Shown here in pieces: positions 8,136 to 15,472 of a DNA stretch of 50,887 bases. The translations under genes were made by a program, and so were the position numbers. Under the pieces are notes generated by a model. It was not told the origin of the DNA and made no database searches. It worked only from the letters and a program-made list of their open reading frames with translations. Source of the DNA: CAZRZN01 sp964604565 (GTDB lineage: Bacteria; Pseudomonadota; Alphaproteobacteria; Rhodobacterales; Rhodobacteraceae); assembly GCA_964604565.1 (NCBI GenBank), contig CAZRZN010000005.1, positions 1 to 50,887 of the forward strand. Direction: 5' to 3'. Position 1 is the stretch's first letter, and every line of letters begins with the position of its first letter.

Positions 8136-8149
8136 TGCATTATAGTTCC
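8136..8149. promoter_or_regulatory. Degenerate BoxR operator 3 before boxR
   Basis: TGCATTATAG at 8136-8145 is the exact reverse complement of the CTATAATGCA core shared by operators 1 and 2, followed by TTCC instead of TGCA; another TGCA occurs at 8153-8156. TATAGT at 8141-8146 could be a -10 element for boxR, whose ATG is at 8165, giving an autoregulatory layout. The in-frame GTG at 8135 overlaps this site and is not a credible start. Confidence 0.55.
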
Positions 8150-8164
8150 AAATGCAGGCGCCGC

Positions 8165-9055
8165 ATGACAGAAGAGATCGCAGCGAAGGACAATGCCGAT
8201 CCCGTGGTCCGTCTGATGGCGCGCGTGGGGGATCGTGTGCGATTGGCGCGGGAAGGGCGCGGCATCCCGCGCCGGGTGCTCTCGGAGATGTCCGGCGTCT
8301 CCCCACGCTATCTGGCGCAGTTGGAAGGGGGCGAGGGGAATATTTCCATCGGATTGCTGATGCGCGTTGCGGCGGCCCTCGACCTCCCCATCGACTGCCT
8401 GTTGAGCGAAGAGGACCCGCTGGCCGCGGAGTCGCAGCAAATCGCGGAGATGTACCGCCGCGCCGATGCGCCGGTTCAGGCGGAGGTGCGGGGACTGTTG
8501 CTTCACGCAGCGCCCGGCAACGGGCGGCGGGCGCAGCGCCTTTGCCTCGTCGGTCTGCGCGGGGCGGGGAAATCGACACTCGGCCGCGGGGTAGGCGGGG
8601 CGCTTCATGTGCCCTTTGTGGAGTTGAACCGCGAAATCGCCCGGAGCGGCGGGATGCCGGTAGGGGAGATCATGGCGCTTTATGGTCAGGAGGGATATCG
8701 CAAGCTGGAGGCTGATGCGCTGGATCGGGTGATCGCGGCGCATGACCGCGTGGTGCTGGCCGTCGGCGGCGGGATCGTCGCCGAGCCAGAGACCTACAAT
8801 CGGTTGCTGGCGCGGTTCCACACGGTTTGGCTGAAGGCCGCGCCGGAAGAGCACATGGCGCGGGTGCGCGCGCAGGGGGATGAACGTCCGATGGCTGGCC
8901 AGCCAGAGGCCATGGCGCAGCTCCGGTCGATCCTTCAGGCGCGCGAGATGCTTTATGAACGCGCCCATGCGCAACTCGACACATCCGGCAGCACGTTCGA
9001 GGACACGTTGCAGTCCCTGCTGGGCCTCATCGCCGACAGACGGTTCCTTGGCTGA
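8165..9055 (+). CDS. boxR: BoxR, benzoyl-CoA-responsive transcriptional regulator
   Basis: A 296-residue regulator of the BzdR/BoxR family. Residues about 18-82 form an XRE-type helix-turn-helix (RLAREGRGIPRRVLSEMSG, then RYLAQLEGGEGNISIG), and the remainder is a shikimate-kinase-like domain with P-loop GLRGAGKST near residues 130-138 and a second-site LAVGGGIV. In characterised relatives the kinase-like domain binds benzoyl-CoA, which releases the protein from TGCA-N6-TGCA operators and derepresses the pathway. Three such sites are visible here. The ATG at 8165 was chosen because the upstream in-frame GTG lies inside the operator. BoxR normally sits beside the box catabolic genes, as here. 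Confidence 0.93.
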   Translation: MTEEIAAKDNADPVVRLMARVGDRVRLAREGRGIPRRVLSEMSGVSPRYLAQLEGGEGNISIGLLMRVAAALDLPIDCLLSEEDPLAAESQQIAEMYRRADAPVQAEVRGLLLHAAPGNGRRAQRLCLVGLRGAGKSTLGRGVGGALHVPFVELNREIARSGGMPVGEIMALYGQEGYRKLEADALDRVIAAHDRVVLAVGGGIVAEPETYNRLLARFHTVWLKAAPEEHMARVRAQGDERPMAGQPEAMAQLRSILQAREMLYERAHAQLDTSGSTFEDTLQSLLGLIADRRFLG

Positions 9056-9698
9056 GCCGCCGACAGGCCGCGCGCCCGATCCTGCCATGTGCTTGCGCGC
9101 GGCCCTGCGCGACGCGGCGGAGGCGGTCTTTCTGCACGGGTCCACGCCTTGGGAAGTCGACGAAGCGATGGAGCAATTCGGCTTTGCCCGCGGACCGTTC
9201 GAGGCCGAGGATGCCACGGGTCTCGACATCGCTTTGGCGTGGCGCGCGGCAGAAGGCGGTGCGCAGGTGCTGCCCATCCTCCCCCGGATGCTGGAATTGG
9301 GCAAGCTCGGTCGCAAGACCGGCGCAGGCTGGTATCGCTACCCCGGCGGAGGCGGCAAGGTAGACGATCCAATCGTGGCCGATCTGGCCCTCGAAGAGGC
9401 GCATTTTCATGGATTGACGCGAGTTGACTACAGCGCGTCGGAGATCCGCGAACGGCTGCTGGTGGCCTTGATCCATGCAGCGGCGGACTTGATGGCAAGA
9501 GGCGTGCCAGCGCCCGAAATCGACCGGGCGTCCCGCGCTTGTCTTGGCTTTCCGGGGGAAAAGGTTGGCCTGATGACCTATGCTGCGGGCCTGCGCCGCG
9601 CACACCTGCATCAGATGGTGGCGCGCGTCCGGCAAGAGGGCGTGGTGCAGCTGCGGGGTGCGCCGGATCTTGTCGAGATCTGGTGGCCGTCGGCGTGA
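9048..9698 (+). CDS. Orphan 3-hydroxyacyl-CoA dehydrogenase C-terminal domains
   Basis: About 216 residues that match only the C-terminal (3HCDH_C) part of bifunctional 3-hydroxyacyl-CoA dehydrogenases. The first unit has VDEAMEQFGFARGPFEAEDATGLD and GRKTGAGWYRYPGGGGK; the second has IRERLLVALIHAAADLMARGV and LGFPGEKVGLMTYA. The NAD-binding Rossmann domain and the Ser/His catalytic region are absent, as is the linker Asn, so it should not be an active dehydrogenase alone. The start is uncertain: TTG at 9048 overlaps the boxR stop by 8 bases, while ATG at 9087 is the alternative; neither has a clear ribosome site. The frame remains open upstream inside boxR, but in a shadow frame. It may be a remnant of a beta-oxidation gene for dehydroadipyl-CoA or a repurposed domain. 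Confidence 0.65.
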   Translation: MAEPPTGRAPDPAMCLRAALRDAAEAVFLHGSTPWEVDEAMEQFGFARGPFEAEDATGLDIALAWRAAEGGAQVLPILPRMLELGKLGRKTGAGWYRYPGGGGKVDDPIVADLALEEAHFHGLTRVDYSASEIRERLLVALIHAAADLMARGVPAPEIDRASRACLGFPGEKVGLMTYAAGLRRAHLHQMVARVRQEGVVQLRGAPDLVEIWWPSA

Positions 9699-9789
9699 CG
9701 CGCTGTCCCGCATCTTAGGTCCGATTTGTCAGGGGATGGTTCGGCTGGCCCGACGTGGGCGGCGACCGCCGGATGAGCGTTGCTGCCGA

Positions 9790-9817
9790 CCGGGGCGGGG
9801 CGATGCCTCCCCGCCGG
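9790..9817. terminator. Possible convergent terminator hairpin
   Basis: CCGGGGCGGGG faces CCCCGCCGG around a short loop between two convergent genes. It lies immediately after the stop of the minus-strand transporter. There is no T-tract on either side, so an intrinsic terminator is only possible. Confidence 0.35.
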
Positions 9818-9818
9818 C

Positions 9819-10754
9819 TCACGGCAGGATCGTCAACCACATCCACGCGGTCAGAACGGACAGGGCGGTTGCGACCAGCACGCTCGTCGCGGCGACCCGG
9901 CGCGCGCGGCCATACATGTTGGCAAAGACATAGGTGTTGATGCCGGGTGCCATGGCGGCCGTCAGCACCGCCGAGCGGAACGCCTCCGTCGTCAGGCCGC
10001 TCAGGCTGCCCAGGGTCCAGGTGATGGCCGGATGCAACAGCAGCGAGACGGCGCAGATATAGGCGATGACGCGGAAATCGCCCTGTGGCCGATAGCGGCA
10101 AAGCACGCCGCCCATGCCGAAAAGCGCGGCGGGCAGGGCGGTGCGGATCATCATGTCCAGCGCGTCGGTTGCTGCGGTGGGCAGGCGCAGATCGACGATA
10201 TTCGCCACCAGACCAAGGGTGATACCGATCACCAGCGCATTGCGGAACATCGCGCGCCCGACCTTGGCTGGCAGCGCGCGGCTTGATATGCCCGCGGCGC
10301 GGGCGCGCACAATCTCCATCGCGGTGATGCCGATGCCGTAACAGAACGGTGAATGCAGGGCGATGATGACGTAGTTGGCCTTCAGCGCGTCGGTGCCATA
10401 GGCCCGTTCGGTCAGTGACAGGCCGATCATGACGGAATTGGCGAAAAGACAGCAAAAGCCGATGGCGACGGAATCTTCCCAGTCCCGTTTGAAAAGATAG
10501 CGCGCGCCCAGCAGACCGGCAGTGAACCCTGTGGCCGCCCCGGTGTAAAAACTGACCAGCAGCCATGGATTGAAATCGGGACCCAGATCCAGCGTCCACA
10601 GGGCTCGGAACAGCAGGCACGGGATCGCGAAGTGCTGGGTGAAGTTCATCAGCCCGTCGACGCCGCTTTCAGAGAACCAGCCGCGCCAGACCGCGAGATA
10701 GCCTGCGCCGATCACGAGAAAGACCGGCAGGATGACGTCGATCAGAGCCTGCAT
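9819..10754 (-). CDS. AEC family (auxin efflux carrier-like) transporter
   Basis: A 311-residue integral membrane protein with about ten hydrophobic segments in two halves split by a polar middle (around residues 150-170, GISSRALPAKVGRAMFRNA). It begins MQALIDVILPVFLVIGAGYLA and has the AEC-like motifs FTQHFAIPCLLFRAL, FANSVMIG and a C-terminal MAPGINTYVFANMYG helix. Bacterial members move small carboxylates such as malate, malonate or amino-acid-like anions; the substrate cannot be read here. The frame extends 37 codons further upstream, but the ATG at 10754 starts exactly at the first membrane helix. It stands alone, 152 bases downstream of the metallo-hydrolase gene on the same strand. Confidence 0.85.
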   Translation of the reverse strand: MQALIDVILPVFLVIGAGYLAVWRGWFSESGVDGLMNFTQHFAIPCLLFRALWTLDLGPDFNPWLLVSFYTGAATGFTAGLLGARYLFKRDWEDSVAIGFCCLFANSVMIGLSLTERAYGTDALKANYVIIALHSPFCYGIGITAMEIVRARAAGISSRALPAKVGRAMFRNALVIGITLGLVANIVDLRLPTAATDALDMMIRTALPAALFGMGGVLCRYRPQGDFRVIAYICAVSLLLHPAITWTLGSLSGLTTEAFRSAVLTAAMAPGINTYVFANMYGRARRVAATSVLVATALSVLTAWMWLTILP

Positions 10755-10906
10755 GTCAACATGAAGCCCTTGAAGCGACAATATGCGGCGCCGCCGGTGC
10801 CGGGACCGGCAGCGGTGCGATACGGCGGCGTCGGACACCCGCTGGATGCGGGGGAAAGGCGGCACTCTCTTGCGCGGGGGCGTGAGGACGCGTCAGGCCC
10901 CCCGTG

Positions 10907-11707
10907 TCACAGCGCATAGCGAATGACCATGCCGTCATGGGCCGGAGTGATGTGGTCCGGTGTCTCTGCCGTCACTTCGGCGTGGTCGAGATCGATGTGC
11001 ATGTTTGTCAGGACGGCGCGGCGCGGTGCGGCGCGGGCGATCCAGTCCAGAGCAAGATCGAGATGCGCATGTGTCGGGTGCGGCGTGCGCCGCAGCGCAT
11101 CCAGAACCCAGCAATCGAGATCGCCCAACATCTCCCATGCCGCGTCGGGAATGGTCACGACGTCGGGCAGATAGGCCAGATCCCCGATGCGGAAGCCGAG
11201 GGCGTCAATGGTGCCATGTCCCACCTCGAAGGGCGTCAGGGTGATCGCGCCGCCCGCCCCCGTTATGGTGAACGGGCCCTTGATCGAATGCAAATTCAGG
11301 ATCGGCGGGTAGGGGGACCCTTCGGGCTGCACAAAGGCATAGGCAAAGCGTGACAGCAGATCGGCCTGCGTGGCGCCGTCGGCCCAGACGTCCAGCCTTT
11401 GGCGCATGTTGAAAACGATCTGGCGCAGATCGTCCAGGCCGTGGGTGTGATCGGCGTGGGCATGGGTCCATGCCACCGCATCCAGCCGCCCGATGCCTGC
11501 GTCCAGCAGTTGGTCGCGCATGTCCGGCGATGTGTCGACTAGCACTGTCGTTGTGCCATCTCCTGTCTCACGTTCGATCAGCAAGGAACAGCGGCGGCGG
11601 CGGTTCTTCGGATTTTCCGGATCGCAGGCGCCCCAGTGACCGCCAAGGCGCGGCACCCCGCCCGACGACCCGCAGCCCAGAATTGTGAAACGCAGCTCAC
11701 CACTCAT
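10907..11707 (-). CDS. MBL-fold metallohydrolase, PhnP-like
   Basis: A 266-residue metallo-beta-lactamase-fold hydrolase. The metal-binding signature is HAHADHTHGLDDLR, with the N-terminal FTILGCGSSGGVPRLGGHWGACDP and CSLLIE typical of the PhnP-like phosphodiesterase branch. Additional metal ligands are likely in FEVGHG and near NMHIDLDHAEV. PhnP cleaves cyclic ribosyl phosphates, but many family members outside phn operons have unknown substrates. The start at 11707 overlaps the tatD stop (ATGA), so translation is coupled. The tatD-MBL pairing is one I associate with Rhodobacterales genomes, suggesting a nucleic-acid or nucleotide maintenance role, which is inference. Confidence 0.85.
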   Translation of the reverse strand: MSGELRFTILGCGSSGGVPRLGGHWGACDPENPKNRRRRCSLLIERETGDGTTTVLVDTSPDMRDQLLDAGIGRLDAVAWTHAHADHTHGLDDLRQIVFNMRQRLDVWADGATQADLLSRFAYAFVQPEGSPYPPILNLHSIKGPFTITGAGGAITLTPFEVGHGTIDALGFRIGDLAYLPDVVTIPDAAWEMLGDLDCWVLDALRRTPHPTHAHLDLALDWIARAAPRRAVLTNMHIDLDHAEVTAETPDHITPAHDGMVIRYAL

Positions 11708-12507
11708 GCAGCGGCCTTCCATGCCGCGGCCTTGGCAAAGAGCCGATTGAAATTCGCCTCGGTCGCGGCGGCGAATTCCTCATAGGGCAGGCCAAAGACC
11801 TCTGCCCCCTTTTGCGCGGTATGCGCCACATAGGCCGGTTCGTTGCGCTTGCCGCGGTGCGGCGGCGGCGCAAGATAGGGGCTGTCGGTTTCCACGAGGA
11901 TACGGTCCAGCGGCGCGCTGGCAAAGATGTCCCGCAGCTCTTGCGATTTGGGAAAGGTGGCGATGCCCGACATCGACAGGTAGAACCCGAGGTCCAGCGC
12001 GCTGCGGGCCAGCGCCGCGCCGGAGGAAAAGCAATGCATCACGCAGGTGTAGGGCTGCGCGCGGTGTCCCTCGGACAGGATGCGGATCATGTCCTCATCC
12101 GCGTCGCGGGCGTGAATGATCAGTGGCAGGCCGCTTTCCTGCGCCGCCTCGATGTGAGTCCGCAGGCTTTGACGCTGAATATCCGCGCTTTCGGCGGTGT
12201 AGTGATAGTCGAGCCCGGTTTCCCCGATGGCGACGAATTTCGGATGCTCGGTCAGGGCCAGCAGATCCTCGACCGTCGCAAGAGGTTCCGCCGCGGCGGA
12301 CATCGGGTGGGTGCCTGCAGCAAAGAAAACGGGATCATGAGCCTCGGCGATCGCGCGGACCTGCGGCACGTTCCGCAGGCGCGTGCAGATGGTGACCATG
12401 CGATGCACGCCTGCCCGCAGGGCGCGGGCGATGACCTCGGGGCGTTCGGCGTCAAAGTCCGGAAAGTCGAGGTGGCAATGGCTGTCTGTAATGGCGGGAA
12501 CGGTCAT
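11704..12507 (-). CDS. tatD: TatD family metal-dependent DNase
   Basis: A 267-residue TIM-barrel hydrolase of the TatD family (3'-5' DNase, possibly also D-aminoacyl-tRNA or repair-related). Motifs: DSHCHLDFPDF (metal ligands), AIGETGLDYHY, LPLIIHARDAD, TCVMHCFSSG and ILVETDSPYLAP. The ATG at 12507 has AAGGAG at a 6-base spacing; the open frame extends much further upstream without family similarity. In many alphaproteobacteria this gene follows tmk and holB; here it is the first gene of its unit, facing a gene-poor region on its 5' side. Confidence 0.93.
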   Translation of the reverse strand: MTVPAITDSHCHLDFPDFDAERPEVIARALRAGVHRMVTICTRLRNVPQVRAIAEAHDPVFFAAGTHPMSAAAEPLATVEDLLALTEHPKFVAIGETGLDYHYTAESADIQRQSLRTHIEAAQESGLPLIIHARDADEDMIRILSEGHRAQPYTCVMHCFSSGAALARSALDLGFYLSMSGIATFPKSQELRDIFASAPLDRILVETDSPYLAPPPHRGKRNEPAYVAHTAQKGAEVFGLPYEEFAAATEANFNRLFAKAAAWKAAA

Positions 12508-13394
12508 GACGGCTCCTTGATTGGGGGTGGTATCTAGGATGGCGCCAGAAGGGTCAAGGCGATGAAAGGCCCGAGGCGCACCATGGCCCGTGACCCCCTG
12601 ACGGTCCATCTGGCGGGGAGTGTGGGGTGGCTTGCGCCGGTTTTTCCGATGTTTGTTTCGCTGCGGCGACACCACCGCAAATGACCGGACCACAGGATCA
12701 TGCCCGGGAAGTTGTCGGAGACCGCGCCAGTGGCGGGCGCGTTGTTGTATCCGGGCGGGCAGCGTGTCTGACCCAGCTTCTGGATGCGCGGGATGATCGC
12801 GGTATCGGCATGGATCACCCTCCGCTTGACCGGCCTGCCATCGTCGGCCCGATGCCGGCATGCCCCCGGGCCATGGTCACTGCCCGTCCATACCTGTCGA
12901 TTGTTCGCAGGGCACTGTCCGGGATCGCGGGGTTCATGCCGTGACCCTTCGACGGGATGAGGATGCAGCGGTCGGGAAGTGGCATTAAACCCGTGCGGCT
13001 GACACAGGGAAGGGGTGATGCTCGGTGTCGATCATGGGAATTGATGGGCAATATTGGTCGACTATCGCGAAAACCTCCGATTCATGTGATTTTGCAGGGG
13101 AGTGACGGTGAAATGGCTTGGATTCGGGCAGGATCGGGATCGAATGCCGGGTCCAGCGGTCAGAACGTGAAAATTCTTTCCCTAGACCCATGAATTTTTG
13201 ACCTATCGGCCAGTAACTACATGTGGGGTAGCCTTTGAATTATATGTCTAGGGATGGGGAAACTACTTATGAATTTGCAGAATTGCCCTTGTCCAAGCCG
13301 TGTGGGCATTCCCTTTTGAACGGACTTCCCATAAAAAAGTAGTTGATCCCCATGCATTCCCATGTCATCCCTATTGCACACGATGAGGATGGCG
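12508..13394. other. Gene-free region, AT-rich right part
   Basis: Almost 890 bases with no convincing gene. The open frames here lack homology and ribosome sites, and overlap each other on both strands. The left part (to about 13050) has ordinary GC content. The right part (about 13080-13394) is clearly AT-richer and contains the inverted pair CCCTAGAC (13180-13187) / GTCTAGGG (13246-13253), a second imperfect pair around GGAAACTACTT (13257-13267) / AAGTAGTTGAT (13337-13347), and a three-repeat MraZ-type box. Confidence 0.6.
13348..13372 (-). promoter_or_regulatory. MraZ-binding repeat (three TGGGN-like units)
   Basis: On the minus strand the sequence reads AGGGA-N5-TGGGA-N5-TGGGG, three units with an exact 10-bp period. 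This matches the MraZ operator form TGGGN-N5 repeated three times known from E. coli. It lies about 255 bases before mraZ, just ahead of the presumed start of the mraZ leader, where MraZ would autoregulate the dcw operon. A -35-like TTGCAC follows at 13374-13379. Confidence 0.65.
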
Positions 13395-13600
13395 ACAGGG
13401 GAACAAGACCCCCGCACTGAACTCATAAAAACAAAAGAGCAGGTAACATACAGGCAGCCCTTTTCATCGTGACAACAAGGATCCGGCGCGCGGGCGAGCA
13501 GACATCCCCCCAGGTGGCGCGCGCAGTCGGAGACACCCGCTCAGCGGGTCAAGCGGCGGGTTGATCAATGGCAGCTGATCAACCCGCCGCATTTCGTTTC
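13395..13600 (+). ncRNA. UpsM-like sRNA / mraZ leader RNA
   Basis: In Rhodobacter sphaeroides the dcw operon begins with an unusually long 5' leader that yields the abundant sRNA UpsM (about 200 nt) by termination or processing just before mraZ. Here a long untranslated stretch before mraZ ends in tandem hairpins: ACCCGC/GCGGGT at 13535-13549, then a perfect 15-bp stem at 13553-13590 followed by ATTTCGTTT. A GGGG/CCCC hairpin lies near 13398-13411. The 5' end is set only approximately from the MraZ box and the usual UpsM length. Homology is inferred from position and structure, not from alignment. Confidence 0.55.
13553..13590 (+). terminator. Strong intrinsic terminator-like hairpin before mraZ
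   Basis: GCGGCGGGTTGATCA (13553-13567) pairs perfectly with TGATCAACCCGCCGC (13576-13590) over an 8-base loop, and ATTTCGTTT follows. It lies only 36 bases before the GTG of mraZ with no other gene upstream on this strand, so it would end a short leader RNA and require readthrough for dcw expression. Confidence 0.8.
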
Positions 13601-13626
13601 AACGGGGGGCAGAGGGGCCGTTGGCA

Positions 13627-14139
13627 GTGAGCCGCAGGCTGAGGTTCAGAGGCGAGCATCGACTGAAGGTCGATGGCAAGGGGCGGATGTCCATTCCTGC
13701 CCGGTTTCGCCGTGTCCTCGAGGCGGGCGACCCTGACTGGGATCCGGAGTCCAAGGAAAACTGCAACCCCAACCTCGTGATGGTTTCCGGCGACCCAAGG
13801 CTCGATCACCTTGAGGTCTATACCGTGGAGGAAATCGAACGCATCGAAGCGCGCATCGACAAGATCAAGGCCGGACCAGAAAAGACGGCGCTGACCATGA
13901 TCTATTCCGCTGGCGCGACTCATACGAATGTCGACGACACCGGCCGCATTGTCATCCCCGCGCGCTTCCGTGCCCGGTTCGGCATCGGATCCGAAGCCTA
14001 TGCGGTGGCCTGCCTCAACAAGTTCCAGATCTGGAGCGCCGACCGTTACGTGCCCACCGACGAGGTGAGCGCCGAGGAGATGTCCTTCGAACTCCCGGCG
14101 GACCCGATGGAGTTACTGGATTCGCTGGAGGATCTCTGA
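13627..14139 (+). CDS. mraZ: MraZ transcriptional regulator
   Basis: A 170-residue DNA-binding protein with two SpoVT-AbrB-type MraZ domains, each with a DxxGRxxIPAR core (DGKGRMSIPARFR and DDTGRIVIPARFR). MraZ binds repeats in the dcw promoter and regulates the cluster. The GTG at 13627 is preferred because GAGGGG (13612-13617) is 9 bases away; the TTG at 13621 would leave only 3. It is the first gene of the dcw cluster. Its TGA is directly followed by the rsmH ATG. A putative operator lies upstream at 13348-13372. Confidence 0.93.
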   Translation: MSRRLRFRGEHRLKVDGKGRMSIPARFRRVLEAGDPDWDPESKENCNPNLVMVSGDPRLDHLEVYTVEEIERIEARIDKIKAGPEKTALTMIYSAGATHTNVDDTGRIVIPARFRARFGIGSEAYAVACLNKFQIWSADRYVPTDEVSAEEMSFELPADPMELLDSLEDL

Positions 14140-15123
14140 ATGGCCCGGCCCGTCGCGACACCCGGCGGCGCAGCGCATGTCCCGGTGCTGCTGGCCCCCT
14201 TGCTGGCGGCCGTGGCGCCGGTGTCCGGCGTCTGGATCGACGGAACCCTTGGCGCCGGGGGCTATGCGCGCGGTCTGCTGGAGGCGGGGGCGGACCACGT
14301 GATCGGCATCGATCGCGATCTGCTGGCCCATGAGATGGCAGAGAGCTGGCGCGGCCCTTATGGCAACAGGCTGGAACTGGTGCAGACGAATTTCGCCCGC
14401 ATGGATGAGGTGGCCGAGGCCGTTGATGGTGTCGTGCTGGACCTTGGCGTGTCCTCCATGCAGCTTGACCGTGCCGAGCGGGGATTTTCCTTCATGCGGG
14501 ACGGACCGCTCGACATGCGGATGGGTCCTGAGGGGCCGACGGCGGCGGATATCATCAACACGGTCTCCGAAGGTGAGCTGGCCGATATCCTGTATCTTTA
14601 TGGCGAGGAACGCGCGTCGCGCCGCATCGCCAAGCGGATCGTCGCGGCGCGCCCCTTGCAGACCACGCAGGAGTTGACGGAGATCGTCTTGGGCTGCCTG
14701 CCCCGATCCAAACCCGGGCAGGCCCATCCAGCGACCCGCAGTTTTCAGGCGCTGCGCATCGCGGTGAACGGCGAATATGACGCGCTCTGGCAGGGGCTCA
14801 TGGCGGCCGAACGTGTGCTGAAGCCCGGTGGCTACCTCGCGGTGGTCACCTTCCATTCGGTCGAGGATCGCATGGTCAAACGCTTCTTCCAGGTGCACGG
14901 CGACCGAAAGACCCATGTGAACCGCTACGGGGATCAGCCGCCTGCGGCGACCGAACCCTTCGAGGTGCTGACGCGCAAGGCGGTGGGCCCCGACGCGGCA
15001 GAACTGGCCGAGAACCCGCGGTCCCGGTCCGCCAAGCTGCGGGTCGGACGCCGGACAGATGTGCCGGCCCGGACAATAGAGGCGGCGGAGCTTTCCATGC
15101 CACAGATGAAGGAGAAAAGATGA
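14140..15123 (+). CDS. rsmH: 16S rRNA m4C1402 methyltransferase RsmH
   Basis: A 327-residue SAM-dependent methyltransferase (formerly MraW) acting on 16S rRNA position C1402. Motifs: HVPVLLAPLL, WIDGTLGAGGYARGLLE (SAM loop), VVLDLGVSSMQLD, RGFSFMRDGPLDMRM and the C-terminal FHSVEDRMVKRFF. Length is usual. The start abuts the mraZ stop. An AAGGAG inside its last codons serves the following ftsL. Confidence 0.96.
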   Translation: MARPVATPGGAAHVPVLLAPLLAAVAPVSGVWIDGTLGAGGYARGLLEAGADHVIGIDRDLLAHEMAESWRGPYGNRLELVQTNFARMDEVAEAVDGVVLDLGVSSMQLDRAERGFSFMRDGPLDMRMGPEGPTAADIINTVSEGELADILYLYGEERASRRIAKRIVAARPLQTTQELTEIVLGCLPRSKPGQAHPATRSFQALRIAVNGEYDALWQGLMAAERVLKPGGYLAVVTFHSVEDRMVKRFFQVHGDRKTHVNRYGDQPPAATEPFEVLTRKAVGPDAAELAENPRSRSAKLRVGRRTDVPARTIEAAELSMPQMKEKR

Positions 15124-15124
15124 G

Positions 15125-15472
15125 ATGCGCAGCCTGTTGTTCTTGCTTTCGGCCCTTGCTGTCATCGGCTCCGGCTATTGGGCCTATCACGAAAATTACC
15201 GCACGCAGGCCGAACTTGACCACGTGGACAGGCTGCACCGCGACATAGGTGCCGCGCGCGAACGGCTCGCGATCCTGCGCGCGGAATGGGCCTATCTGAA
15301 CCGTCCGGACCGGCTGCGCGATCTTGCCGAACTGAACTTCGACCGGCTTGGCCTTCTGGCGCTGCGTCCCGACCAATTCGGCAGCATCGATCAGGTCGCC
15401 TATCCGGCGCCGCCGCTCCTTGATCTGAGCCAGCCCATCGACGTCATATCCTCCGGAGCGCAAAACCCATGA
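15125..15472 (+). CDS. ftsL: Cell division protein FtsL
   Basis: A 115-residue bitopic membrane protein. A single N-terminal transmembrane helix (RSLLFLLSALAVIGSGYWAY) is followed by a short coiled-coil-like periplasmic region (LDHVDRLHRDIGAARERLAIL) and the LNRPDRLRDLAELN segment typical of alphaproteobacterial FtsL. It would bridge FtsB/FtsQ and the FtsWI septal synthase. It starts one base after the rsmH stop and its own stop overlaps the ftsI start (ATGA). Confidence 0.9.
   Translation: MRSLLFLLSALAVIGSGYWAYHENYRTQAELDHVDRLHRDIGAARERLAILRAEWAYLNRPDRLRDLAELNFDRLGLLALRPDQFGSIDQVAYPAPPLLDLSQPIDVISSGAQNP

Noticed and set aside
7226..9316. 696-codon minus-strand ORF across boxA, the thioesterase and boxR
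   Set aside because: Spans several real plus-strand genes; product has no recognisable domain and is typical antisense shadow.
12627..12944. 105-codon plus-strand ORF in the gene-free region
   Set aside because: Overlapped by several similar-length frames on both strands, no ribosome site and no family resemblance.
13561..13582. TTGATCA / TGATCAA as an FNR or similar operator
   Set aside because: The arms are 8 bases apart and belong to a longer perfect 15-bp hairpin, better explained as a terminator.
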